From positions 1-47,602 of the forward strand of contig JACNKC010000038.1 in the NCBI GenBank assembly GCA_014382245.1: DNA of 47,602 nt. Reading direction: 5' to 3'. Shown piece after piece: positions 35,071-42,587 of the stretch. Within the stretch, counting starts at the first letter, position 1, and the number at the start of each line of letters is the position of its first letter. This stretch comes from Pseudomonadota bacterium. Its GTDB lineage: Bacteria; Desulfobacterota; Binatia; UBA1149. The position numbers were made by a program, and so were the translations under genes. The notes below the pieces were generated by a model. It did no database searches, was not told where the DNA came from, and saw nothing but the letters and a program-made list of their open reading frames with translations.

Positions 35071-35345
35071 AGAAACCGCGCCGTCGTCGTAGCCTTACTG
35101 TACGCGTTGGGTTGGCCCTGCCGGGCGCTCTCGCGCTGTTGCTGGCCGGGGCTCTGCCGGCCGTGGCCTGCTCGGTGTGTTTCGGTGACCCGGAGTCGCC
35201 GCAGGCCCAGGGAATGAACTCGGCGATACTTTTTCTCATGGGGGTGATCGGCTCGGTGCTGGCCGCTTTCGCTTCGATGTTTGTTTACTGGGTGGCACGC
35301 TCGCGGCGCGTGACTGCTGCTGATCACCAGGGAATAGGGCTCTGA
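35067..35345 (+). CDS. Small membrane protein with CSVCFG motif
   Basis: A 92-residue protein starting at GTG 35067. It has an Arg-rich N-terminus, a signal-like helix ending at AVA (ALPGALALLLAGALPAVA), then directly the motif CSVCFGDPESPQAQGMN, a second helix (AILFLMGVIGSVLAAFASMF), and a short tail. The C-x2-C at the mature N-terminus could bind a metal such as copper or be a disulfide. I recall similar proteins beside oxidase genes in other phyla, but not a name. The position directly before coxB suggests a role in the oxidase, perhaps in CuA or subunit II assembly. Confidence 0.75.
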   Translation: MKKPRRRRSLTVRVGLALPGALALLLAGALPAVACSVCFGDPESPQAQGMNSAILFLMGVIGSVLAAFASMFVYWVARSRRVTAADHQGIGL

Positions 35346-35363
35346 GAAGGGCGGAGTAAAGAT

Positions 35364-36134
35364 ATGGAAAACGTAATGTATGGGTGGTGGTTGCCGCCGG
35401 ACGTATCGACGCACGGTCACCAGATCGATTTCATCATAAACTTCCTGCACTGGTTCATGCTGGTCTTGTTCGTGGGCTGGGGCGTTTTCATGGCAATCGC
35501 GTTGGTAAAGTTCCGCGCGAGGCCGGGCCACAAGGCCGACCCCAGCGGGGTGACGTCCCACCTGTCCACCTACATGGAGATCGGCGTAGCCGTGATCGAG
35601 GTCATACTGCTCGTGGGCCTGTCGATCCCGACCTGGGCAGAGCAGAAATCGGAACCCCCGGCCGAAGACGAGGTGGGCCTTGTCGTGCGCGCGGTCGGCG
35701 AACAGTTCGCCTGGAACTTTCACTACCCCGGGCCTGACGGCAGGTTCGGCCGCACCGACGTGGAGCTGGTGGACGGCGGTAACCCGCTGGGGCTGGACAG
35801 CAAGGATCCGGCTGCTGCCGACGACATTACCACCATCAACCAGTTTCATTTTCCCGTAGGCGAAAAGGTGCTGTTGTACCTGAGCTCCAAGGACGTCATC
35901 CACTCGTTCTCCCTTCCCGTGATGCGCGTCAAGCAGGACGCCATACCGGGCATGACCGTGCCCCTGTGGTTTGAGGCCACCGAGACCGGTTCCTTCGAGG
36001 TGGGCTGTGCCCAGCTCTGTGGCCTGGGCCACTACCGCATGAAGGGCTACATGACCATAGACACGGCCGAGTCTTTTGCCGCCTGGATGAAAGAACAGGC
36101 CGAACTGGCTTCCTTCGAGGACGACTACTACTAG
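35364..36134 (+). CDS. coxB: Cytochrome c oxidase subunit II (CuA subunit)
   Basis: A 256-residue subunit II that accepts electrons from cytochrome c. Two N-terminal membrane helices (IDFIINFLHWFMLVLFVGWG and IGVAVIEVILLVGLSIPTW) are followed by a cupredoxin domain with EQFAWNFHYPGPDG, SSKDVIHSFSLP and the CuA loop GCAQLCGLGHYRMKG (C-x3-C-x3-H-x2-M plus the upstream His). No cytochrome c domain is fused. The Glu of the helix-two MEI is kept, while the usual W-T-x-x-P after it is altered (VAVIE). It is the last gene of the operon, an unusual place for subunit II. Confidence 0.95.
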   Translation: MENVMYGWWLPPDVSTHGHQIDFIINFLHWFMLVLFVGWGVFMAIALVKFRARPGHKADPSGVTSHLSTYMEIGVAVIEVILLVGLSIPTWAEQKSEPPAEDEVGLVVRAVGEQFAWNFHYPGPDGRFGRTDVELVDGGNPLGLDSKDPAAADDITTINQFHFPVGEKVLLYLSSKDVIHSFSLPVMRVKQDAIPGMTVPLWFEATETGSFEVGCAQLCGLGHYRMKGYMTIDTAESFAAWMKEQAELASFEDDYY

Positions 36135-36164
36135 CCACTGAACGGTGACCACGGGCTTTTCCTC

Positions 36165-36194
36165 TTGACAATAGCCTGGCCGACGTGGTCGTAT
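36165..36194 (+). promoter_or_regulatory. Candidate promoter of the propeller gene
   Basis: A perfect TTGACA at 36165-36170 is followed, after 18 bases, by TCGTAT (36189-36194), a weak -10. It lies between coxB and the propeller gene, so the latter may be transcribed on its own. Confidence 0.3.
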
Positions 36195-36213
36195 GGCCGC
36201 TTGGAGGAAGCCC

Positions 36214-38220
36214 ATGAGACTTTTTGTCCAGCTTGCACTGGCGCTGTTTTTTTCGTGTTCGTTTGCGCTGGCTGATTGCCCGCCGAGTTGTGAGCTCACC
36301 GGCGGCAATGATCCAGTGACCGACTGCTACGGTGAGTACGCGGCGGCGGGCGTGAAGCTCAACTACCCGTTCTTCGACCCGGCCAAGCCGCGACCTGCCA
36401 AGGAAATTCGTTGCTTTGACGGCGACCCCGGTTGCGATCTGGACGGCGAGGCAGACGGCGCCTGCACCTTCGACGTTGATCTCTGCCTGCGCAATGACGA
36501 TCCGGCGCTTCCGTCCTGCGTGGTAGCCGACATAAGCGAGGTCAAGGTTGCCGGCACCGGCAGCCTGCCCGGGCTGCAATCGTTGCAGGATTCTGTGAAC
36601 GCGCTGCTGCCTGCCGTTGCCAACGTGTGCACCGACGGCGAGCAGATCGTGTTGCCACTCAAGGTCAAGAAGGGCGGCGTGCTCAAGCGCAGCAAGAAGG
36701 TTGTCAAGGCGACCGCCACCGGGCCGGCGGGCAAGGATAAAAACAAGCTCAAGCTTTCGTGTATCCCGCACGGCTGGCCCACCCACGGTTACAGCCGCCG
36801 CAACGACAGGGCGAGCAGCCTCGAGACCACTCTCAACCCGGTCAACGCACACGCCATCGAGGCGGGCTGGACCTTCGCCGTGGCCGGTGCAAGCGGCAGC
36901 AAGGGAGTGACGTCTACGCCCACGGTCGACAGCAAGCTGGTGTTTGCCAGTTCGTGGAACGGGAAGGTCTACGGGCTGAGCCGCAAGACCGGGAAGGTGA
37001 AGTGGGACTACGACACCGGCTCTGCCGGGGTGCTCGGAGTCCAGAGTTCGGTAACGCTTACCGCGGACGGGCGCGCGGTGGTGGGCGACAGCATGGCCAA
37101 CGTTCATTGCCTCGCCGCAAAGAAGGGCAAGCCGCTGTGGACAGCCAACGTGGGCGACCCGGTGACCGAGGCTGCCCACGTCTGGGGCTCGCCGGTGGTG
37201 GCAAACAACCGCGTGTTCGTGGGCCGTTCGTCGCACGGGGACCAGCCCTGCACGCAGGGACACATGTACGCCTTTGACCTCGACACCGGCGCAGAGCTGT
37301 GGCGCTACGCCACCGTACCGGCGGCGATCTGTTTTGCCGACACCTCCGAAGAGTGCACGGTCGACGCCGACTGCAGCGTGCAGGCGGGTAGTACCTGCGA
37401 CGTGGCCGAGGGTACCTGCGAGAGGGCCTCGTCGGTAGCCTGTACGGTTGACGCCGACTGCCCGAGCTGCGTGGCCGGCGTAGGCGGAGGAGTGACCGCC
37501 GGCGTGGCGGTGAGCGCCGACGGCGAGACCATCTACATGGCCTCGGTGGGCTGTTATACCGCCCCGTCTATAGGCAACTCTGACGCCATATTTTCCTTGA
37601 ACGCCGCTGACGGCGCTGTCAACTGGATACACCGCACGCAGTCGATCGAGCAATTCGACGACGGTCCGTTTTTTCACGACTACGGTTTCCTTAACGGACC
37701 GATCCTTGCCGAGGTAGACGACGGCCTGGGGGGCACACAGCCGCTGGTCATAGCCGGGGGCAAGGACGGCACACTGTACGCCGTGGACCGTGATACCGGC
37801 GTGCTGCTGTGGTCAAACGAATTGGCCCCGGCGCCGGAGTTTGCTGCATTCGGCCTGTTCAACGGCGCCATGGGCTTTGCCGATGGGCGCTTGTTTGCAA
37901 CGCTGTTCCAGACCGTGAACTGGCCCTCTTCGAACGATCACCTGTACGCCTTCAGCGCCCAGGACGGCAGCGTGGCCTGGTCAGACGACATAGGCGCGAG
38001 CTGGGGACACGTGGGGCTGGCCAACGGCTTGTTGCTCGCCGGCACCCAGCAGGCAGCCGAACTCTACGTTTACGATACCGACACAGGGCTGCGCCTGAAT
38101 ACGCTGCCCGCTTTTGACAGCGTGGCGTCCGGGCCGTCGATCGTCGACGGCACTGTGTACGTTGGCTACGGCGTATTCGGCGGCACCGGCGGCGTGATGA
38201 GCTTTGCCCTGCTGCCCTGA
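36214..38220 (+). CDS. Secreted PQQ-type beta-propeller protein with Cys-rich insert
   Basis: A 668-residue exported protein. ATG 36214 follows TTGGAGGAAG and starts a signal peptide (MRLFVQLALALFFSC to FALA). Residues about 20-190 are the same Cys module as at 13821 and 38444 (CFDGDPGCDLDG, ACTFDVDLCL, DKNKLKLSC). The rest is a propeller of PQQ-type blades, for example LVFASSWNGKVYGLSRKTG, MYAFDLDTGAELWRY and TLYAVDRDTGVLLWSNE. The HDYGFLNGPIL segment resembles PQQ-dependent polyvinyl-alcohol-type dehydrogenases. A Cys-rich insert (CTVDADCSVQAGSTC ... CTVDADCPSC) interrupts it. It could be a quinoprotein dehydrogenase or a binding-only propeller. Confidence 0.8.
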   Translation: MRLFVQLALALFFSCSFALADCPPSCELTGGNDPVTDCYGEYAAAGVKLNYPFFDPAKPRPAKEIRCFDGDPGCDLDGEADGACTFDVDLCLRNDDPALPSCVVADISEVKVAGTGSLPGLQSLQDSVNALLPAVANVCTDGEQIVLPLKVKKGGVLKRSKKVVKATATGPAGKDKNKLKLSCIPHGWPTHGYSRRNDRASSLETTLNPVNAHAIEAGWTFAVAGASGSKGVTSTPTVDSKLVFASSWNGKVYGLSRKTGKVKWDYDTGSAGVLGVQSSVTLTADGRAVVGDSMANVHCLAAKKGKPLWTANVGDPVTEAAHVWGSPVVANNRVFVGRSSHGDQPCTQGHMYAFDLDTGAELWRYATVPAAICFADTSEECTVDADCSVQAGSTCDVAEGTCERASSVACTVDADCPSCVAGVGGGVTAGVAVSADGETIYMASVGCYTAPSIGNSDAIFSLNAADGAVNWIHRTQSIEQFDDGPFFHDYGFLNGPILAEVDDGLGGTQPLVIAGGKDGTLYAVDRDTGVLLWSNELAPAPEFAAFGLFNGAMGFADGRLFATLFQTVNWPSSNDHLYAFSAQDGSVAWSDDIGASWGHVGLANGLLLAGTQQAAELYVYDTDTGLRLNTLPAFDSVASGPSIVDGTVYVGYGVFGGTGGVMSFALLP

Positions 38221-38250
38221 GGCGGACGCGGCCGCAGCGCTTACAGCCTA

Positions 38251-38269
38251 ACCCCCCGGTCGGGGGGGT
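38251..38269. other. C6/G7 hairpin downstream of the propeller gene
   Basis: ACCCCCC, GGTC, GGGGGGGT form a strong stem of seven base pairs, 30 bases after the propeller stop. It lacks a T-run. It belongs with the C-run/G-run hairpins at 13750 and 41682; a role in transcript ending or 3' protection is possible. Confidence 0.55.
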
Positions 38270-38351
38270 GGGCGCGAGCAGGCCGCAGCTCACCCGCCTG
38301 TGCGCCCCTTGTGCAAAGCGGCCCCGAACTGCGGGCAACGCAGAAAAGGCC

Positions 38352-38381
38352 TTGCAATGACTGGGCAAACCACTGTTTAAT
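38352..38381 (+). promoter_or_regulatory. Candidate promoter of the copper monooxygenase-like gene
   Basis: TTGCAA (38352-38357), 18 bases, TTTAAT (38376-38381) is a good sigma-70-type pair. Transcription would start about 55 bases before the GTG at 38444. Confidence 0.5.
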
Positions 38382-38443
38382 GGGCATCGAGTCCCTGCTG
38401 CCGCCCGCAGTGAGGACCACGAACAAGCTCCTGGAGGACTTAA

Positions 38444-40573
38444 GTGGTCAACGATCGCAAGACTTTAGTATTCGCCGCGCTGCTGCCCTTTCTTTTTGCC
38501 TGGCTCGCGCTCACCAGCGGCGCGGCCTGGGCCCACGACGATCCCAGCAACGACGGACTGATAGACGGCGGCGGCAGCTACAAGACCGACTGCGTGTCCA
38601 AGTTCCAGACGGGCCTTGAGCTCAACTACCCGGCCTCTCCGAAGAAGGCCAAGGAGCTCGCCTGTATTGACGGTGACCTTTCCTGCGACACTGACGGCGC
38701 CATCGACGGAAGCTGTACTTTCAGCGTCGGGTTGTGCCTGGCCGACGACGAGGAAACCGCCTTGTGCCTGCCCGCGGGCGTGCCCGTGGGCGGAGTTGAA
38801 ATAAAGAACAAACCGCTCGGCCACAAAAAATACGACGCCGACATGCAGGCGCTGCAGGACGAGGTGGACCTGTTGCTGGGTTCTACCGGCGTTGCCTGCG
38901 ACAACCCGGGCGCGGGTGGCGGCAACTGCTTTACCTGCACGGCTGCCCAGGTGGGCATAACCACCCCGTTGTCGGAGAAGAAAGGCCGCAAAAAGGTCAA
39001 GGTCAAGGTGACCACCGAGCCCGGTGGCCTGAAGAACAAACCCATCAAGGACAAGGACAAGCTCAAATTGCGCTGTATCGAGTGCGAGGCCGCCGGCACC
39101 TTTGAGCACATAAGCGACATTGTTTTCAAGCAGGGCTGCGCGTTTACCGGCGTGTGCCACACCGGTCCTGCTGCCGCTGCCGGACTGAACCTCGACCCCG
39201 ACCAGGCAGGTGGGCTCGACGCGCTCTACGACGAACTGGTTATCGAGGCCGCAACAGCGTCCGGCGCTTCGGCGCTCGGCATGGCGAGAATCATGCCCGG
39301 TGACACTAACCTCGGCACGGCGCTGTCATCCAGCCTGCTCTACGAAAAATTGCTCAAGACGGCCAGCGAGCTTGACCAGCTGTGTACCGACGGTGGCCAG
39401 CTGGCCGCTTGCCTGGGCGGCAACATGCCTCCTGGCTCTGATGTTTATTCAACCGGCAAGCTCGACCTGCTGCAGACCTGGATAGAGGCCGGCGCGCCGC
39501 GCGACGGCTGGGTAGCCGGCGCCAGCTGTGGCGAGCCCGAGGATATATGGACGCCGCTGGATCCCCCCGCGGCGCCTGCTCCCGGAGAGGGCTTCCAGGT
39601 GCACATGCCGGCACCCGCTGGTTTCACAGTAGAGCCGGGTACCGAGTTTGAAGGCTGCCAGTGGATAGAGATGCCCTCCGGCGTGACCGACACCTGGTAC
39701 ATCGATCGCGTGGAGCTTCACGCCAACTCGGGCACCCACCACATTATCTTGTGGGAACCCACCAACTCGGCGTCGGGCTACGCGACTTCGTTTGATCCGG
39801 GCGATTCTCTTTGTGCTAAGAAGCAGTCGGAGTTCGGCGTGCCGCTAAGCTTTCGCATTGGCTTCCAGGACGCGTCGACCGAGCTGCAGTTGCCCGCCAA
39901 CGTGAGCTACACCATGGAGCCTGGCAAGGTGTTTGGCTTCAACCCTCACTACACCAACCCGTTTAACGTGCCCATCTATCCCGAGGTGTGGGTCAACTTT
40001 TACGGTTCTACGACTCCGACGGTGGTGGAGGGAGAAGACATATTCCCGGGTGATACTGGATTCCAGGTACCCCCGGGTACCAAGGGTACCGGCAACCTCA
40101 CGAGCTACACCAATAACACGGGCGTAGGCCAGTGTTACTACTCCCTGGGTTCGCACTCGCACCGTCGCAACACCGGGTTCAAGATCTGGACCAGTCAACC
40201 GTCAAGCTGGGCCGACGCCGGTGACCTGATCTACCACAGTACCGACTGGGATCACCCGGTGGTACTGGAGCCCTCGCCCAGGTACTATCTCGCGCCCGGC
40301 GCCAAGTTGTGGTTCCAGTGCGAGTGGGACAACGGGGTGCTGGTCGACGTGAACAGGCGCTGCCGTACCCTGTCGGATTCGGGCGACGGACCGGGGCAGT
40401 GCGCGTTCCTCAACGACAAGGTCTGCATAACCGACACCGACTGCGGCGTGGGCACTTTCGGCTACTGTCGTGATTGCAACATCGACTTCGGTTTCCTGGC
40501 CGAGGACGAGATGTGCTTCATGCCGGGCCTGTACTACGACGCTCAGCCCGGCCCGGATCCCTGCCCGTACTAG
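38444..40573 (+). CDS. Secreted copper type II monooxygenase-like protein with C-x5-CH motif
   Basis: A 709-residue exported protein from GTG 38444 behind CTGGAGGAC. After a signal peptide (to AWA-HDD) come the shared Cys module (KTDC, CIDGDLSCDTDG, CTFSVGLCL, KDKLKLRC; about 45-225), then C232-AFTGV-C238-H239 with a following MPG and MPPG, a possible cytochrome-like domain. The C-terminal half resembles the two-domain copper type II, ascorbate-dependent monooxygenase fold (PHM/DBH). Candidate CuH ligands are H432-H433 and H502 (NPHY); candidate CuM ligands are H571-x-H573 (GSHSHRR) and M690 (EDEMCFM). A Cys-rich insert (KVCITDTDCGVGTFGYC) precedes M690. Substrate unknown. It stands alone between hairpin repeats. 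Confidence 0.75.
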   Translation: MVNDRKTLVFAALLPFLFAWLALTSGAAWAHDDPSNDGLIDGGGSYKTDCVSKFQTGLELNYPASPKKAKELACIDGDLSCDTDGAIDGSCTFSVGLCLADDEETALCLPAGVPVGGVEIKNKPLGHKKYDADMQALQDEVDLLLGSTGVACDNPGAGGGNCFTCTAAQVGITTPLSEKKGRKKVKVKVTTEPGGLKNKPIKDKDKLKLRCIECEAAGTFEHISDIVFKQGCAFTGVCHTGPAAAAGLNLDPDQAGGLDALYDELVIEAATASGASALGMARIMPGDTNLGTALSSSLLYEKLLKTASELDQLCTDGGQLAACLGGNMPPGSDVYSTGKLDLLQTWIEAGAPRDGWVAGASCGEPEDIWTPLDPPAAPAPGEGFQVHMPAPAGFTVEPGTEFEGCQWIEMPSGVTDTWYIDRVELHANSGTHHIILWEPTNSASGYATSFDPGDSLCAKKQSEFGVPLSFRIGFQDASTELQLPANVSYTMEPGKVFGFNPHYTNPFNVPIYPEVWVNFYGSTTPTVVEGEDIFPGDTGFQVPPGTKGTGNLTSYTNNTGVGQCYYSLGSHSHRRNTGFKIWTSQPSSWADAGDLIYHSTDWDHPVVLEPSPRYYLAPGAKLWFQCEWDNGVLVDVNRRCRTLSDSGDGPGQCAFLNDKVCITDTDCGVGTFGYCRDCNIDFGFLAEDEMCFMPGLYYDAQPGPDPCPY

Positions 40574-40575
40574 CA

Positions 40576-40635
40576 GGGATGCGCTCTCTTTTTTTCCGGC
40601 ACGCGGAGCGTGGCGAAAAAAAAGGTGCGTATCCC
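40576..40635. repeat. Dispersed palindromic repeat, copy 1
   Basis: Begins GGGATGCGCTC three bases after the stop of the monooxygenase-like gene and ends GTGCGTATCCC; the two ends pair imperfectly. The centre is a T7 run, CCGGCACGC-GGA-GCGTGGCG and an A8 run, which also pair. The whole folds into one long hairpin. Confidence 0.85.
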
Positions 40636-40650
40636 GTTTCTTCGGCTTGG

Positions 40651-40698
40651 CTTTTTTTCCGGCACGCGGAGCGTGGCGAAAAAAAAGGTGCGTATCCC
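40651..40698. repeat. Dispersed palindromic repeat, copy 2 (left arm missing)
   Basis: Repeats the central T-run/GC hairpin/A-run and the GGTGCGTATCCC arm of copy 1 exactly, 15 bases after it, but lacks the outer GGGATGCGC arm. Looks like a partial tandem duplication. Confidence 0.85.
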
Positions 40699-40730
40699 GC
40701 TTCTTCGCAGAACGGTAGGTGTCTCTTTCC

Positions 40731-41597
40731 CTAGTTGTCGGGCGCGCCCGAGTTGATCCAGGAACGCACGCCGTCGCGGAATTCCTGGGTCAGGGTGGGT
40801 ACGAGCGCCACTGGCATGGCGGTGCCGCACCAGGTTTCGCAGGTTCCGGATACGCAGTTGCCGTTGCTCGTGCACAGCAGGGTAGGGTCGTCGCTGCAGC
40901 GCTGGGAGACATCCAAGCCCGACAACGTGCAGTCAGCAGGTGTGGCGGTTACCCAGGGCATGGCGTCCAGCTTGTCCATCAACCAGCTCGCGTCCGCGTC
41001 GCCCGGTTCTACAATATTGAGGCCCGAATGCTCTGAGCTGGCTATACCCACCATGTCGGCGTGGGTCATCAGCACGCAACCACCGAGGGTCGCCAGTTTT
41101 CCCAGGCAGCAGGACGGGCAGGCGGGCACCGTACTCACGGCGTGACAGCCAAGGGAGGATGCGCAGCCACCTGTCAGAATCGGCGCCTGGAAGACGGCGG
41201 CTATCTCGGTCCAGGTTAGTGCGGGTGCTCCCAGGGTGGTGGTCGTGGAGCTGGTCGTGACAGTCGTACTGGTGGTAGTGGTGGTGGGCGGGCCAGGGCA
41301 GGTCAGGGGCACGGGCTGGCCTACGGCGCTTTGCAGGATGCGCAGCGCGTCCGAAGCCGAGGCCGTGCCGCCGTTGTCAGCATCGCAGGTGGTGAGGTCC
41401 ACGGGCTGACTGCCGACAGCCATCTGCAGGCAGTAAAGCGCGTCGGCGCCGGTGACGTTGCCGTCGCCGTTGGGCGGCGGGGCCGGGTCGCCGCAGCCCG
41501 CTGCGGGGGCCTGCAGGGGTAAACCCACAATCAGCAGGCTGGCTGCAATAAGAGAGAAAGCGGCTGCAAGAGCCGTGGATCGAACTGTATTGGTCAT
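40731..41597 (-). CDS. Secreted protein with dockerin-like repeats, Thr linker and C-x5-CH domain
   Basis: A 288-residue exported protein from ATG 41597 (signal MTNTVRSTALAAAFSLIAAS to QAPAA). Residues 43-100 form two dockerin-type segments (GDGNVTGADALYCLQMAVG and DADNGGTASASDALRILQ), which bind calcium in known dockerins. A Thr/Ser linker (about 103-122) leads to a domain with C145-ASSLG-C151-H152, many Cys, GDADASWLMDKL, a Cys-rich CTSNGNCVSGTCETWC and AMPVALVPTL ... VRSWINSGA. The last features parallel the small cytochrome-like domains of three other proteins in this window. Heme binding is not proven. Divergent from the diheme cytochrome gene. Confidence 0.78.
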   Translation of the reverse strand: MTNTVRSTALAAAFSLIAASLLIVGLPLQAPAAGCGDPAPPPNGDGNVTGADALYCLQMAVGSQPVDLTTCDADNGGTASASDALRILQSAVGQPVPLTCPGPPTTTTTSTTVTTSSTTTTLGAPALTWTEIAAVFQAPILTGGCASSLGCHAVSTVPACPSCCLGKLATLGGCVLMTHADMVGIASSEHSGLNIVEPGDADASWLMDKLDAMPWVTATPADCTLSGLDVSQRCSDDPTLLCTSNGNCVSGTCETWCGTAMPVALVPTLTQEFRDGVRSWINSGAPDN

Positions 41598-41638
41598 GGC
41601 TTGTAAGTGGCTGCGGGGAACCGGCAGCTCGCTATCGT

Positions 41639-41660
41639 ATAACCCGTGCACATGGGTTAT
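41639..41660. promoter_or_regulatory. Inverted repeat between divergent genes, operator candidate
   Basis: ATAACCC, eight bases, GGGTTAT is a perfect 7-bp inverted repeat, with GTGCAC in the spacer. It lies 42 bases upstream of the dockerin-like gene and 69 bases upstream of the cytochrome gene, a typical operator position. The regulator is unknown. Confidence 0.4.
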
Positions 41661-41681
41661 GTCTAGTCATATTCTGCCGAC

Positions 41682-41698
41682 GCCCCCTTCGGGGGGGT
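41682..41698. other. C5/G7 hairpin in the divergent intergenic region
   Basis: GCCCCC-TTC-GGGGGGGT forms a tight hairpin 31 bases before the cytochrome ATG. It is of the same style as the hairpins at 13750 and 38251, and could be part of the 5' leader. Confidence 0.5.
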
Positions 41699-41728
41699 GC
41701 CGTTCGACCCGCGTAACTCATTCACCCG

Positions 41729-42586
41729 ATGCTGACGACGACCAGGAAAATTTTCTTCTACGTCGTAGTCCTGGCGCTGCTCGCGGAGCAGGTCTGGGTG
41801 TTCGGACCAGCGGTGAAGAGCATGCTGTTTCCGCCCCACGAGGACACGGCTGAGCTGGGGGCCCGGGTGGCCCTGCGCATGGGCTGTCCGGCCTGCCACG
41901 GCGCGGCCGGGGGTGGCGGTTTCGACAACCCGGGCAGCGATAACGGCGTCGTGCCGGCCCTGTCGGGTGGCGAGATGATGATGTGGGCCGATGAGCCCGA
42001 ACACCTGCGCGAGTGGATACTGTACGGCCGCCGCCTGGACGACGAGTCGCCGAACGACCGCTCGGGCTTTACCGCGGGGCAGGGCAGTGCCCGCGCGGTG
42101 GTCATGCCCGCCTACGAGCCGTTTCTCGCCAACGGCGAGCTCGATCAGTTGATCGCCTGGCTCGGTGCCATATCCGGCCTGCAGTTTCCCGACGCGCCGG
42201 CGTCGGCACCCGACGAAGAAAAACAACGCACGGCGCGCGTGGCCGACGGGCTCGAGCTGGCCCACCGCCTGGGATGTTTTTCCTGCCACGGCCCCATGGG
42301 CACCGGCGGTGTGCAAAACCCGGGCTCGCTCAAGGGCTACGTACCTGGCTTTTTCGGCGAGGACTACGCCGAGCTGGTGGCCGACAACGAAGAGCTTCGA
42401 CAGTGGATAAGCGATGGTGCGGTCAGCCGCCTTCTCGACAACCCGCTCGCCCGCCGCGTGTTGGAGACCCAGGCGCTCAAGATGCCGAGCTACCGGGACT
42501 TTCTCGAAGACGAGGAAATCGACGCGCTGGTAGAGCTCGTCGCCTGGCTCGCGTCGGACCGCTGGCGCGAAATGCCGGTTCCCTGA
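41729..42586 (+). CDS. Membrane-anchored diheme cytochrome c
   Basis: A 285-residue protein with one N-terminal membrane helix (IFFYVVVLALLAEQVWVFG, about 8-26) and two c-type heme domains: GCPACHGAAGGGG (about residue 52) and GCFSCHGPMGTGG (about 190). Each is followed by a Met that may be the second axial ligand (AVVMPAYEPF and LKMPSYRDF). The two halves are an internal duplication, with the shared end pattern LDQLIAWLGAI / IDALVELVAWL. It could pass electrons from secreted dehydrogenases to the oxidase at 32100-36134. ATG 41729 lacks a good ribosome site. Confidence 0.9.
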   Translation: MLTTTRKIFFYVVVLALLAEQVWVFGPAVKSMLFPPHEDTAELGARVALRMGCPACHGAAGGGGFDNPGSDNGVVPALSGGEMMMWADEPEHLREWILYGRRLDDESPNDRSGFTAGQGSARAVVMPAYEPFLANGELDQLIAWLGAISGLQFPDAPASAPDEEKQRTARVADGLELAHRLGCFSCHGPMGTGGVQNPGSLKGYVPGFFGEDYAELVADNEELRQWISDGAVSRLLDNPLARRVLETQALKMPSYRDFLEDEEIDALVELVAWLASDRWREMPVP

Positions 42587-42587
42587 A

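Noticed and set aside
40470-40734. Frames through the palindromic repeats
   Set aside because: They mostly translate the repeat DNA itself (FFRHAERGEKKGAYP twice) and overlap the end of a real gene.
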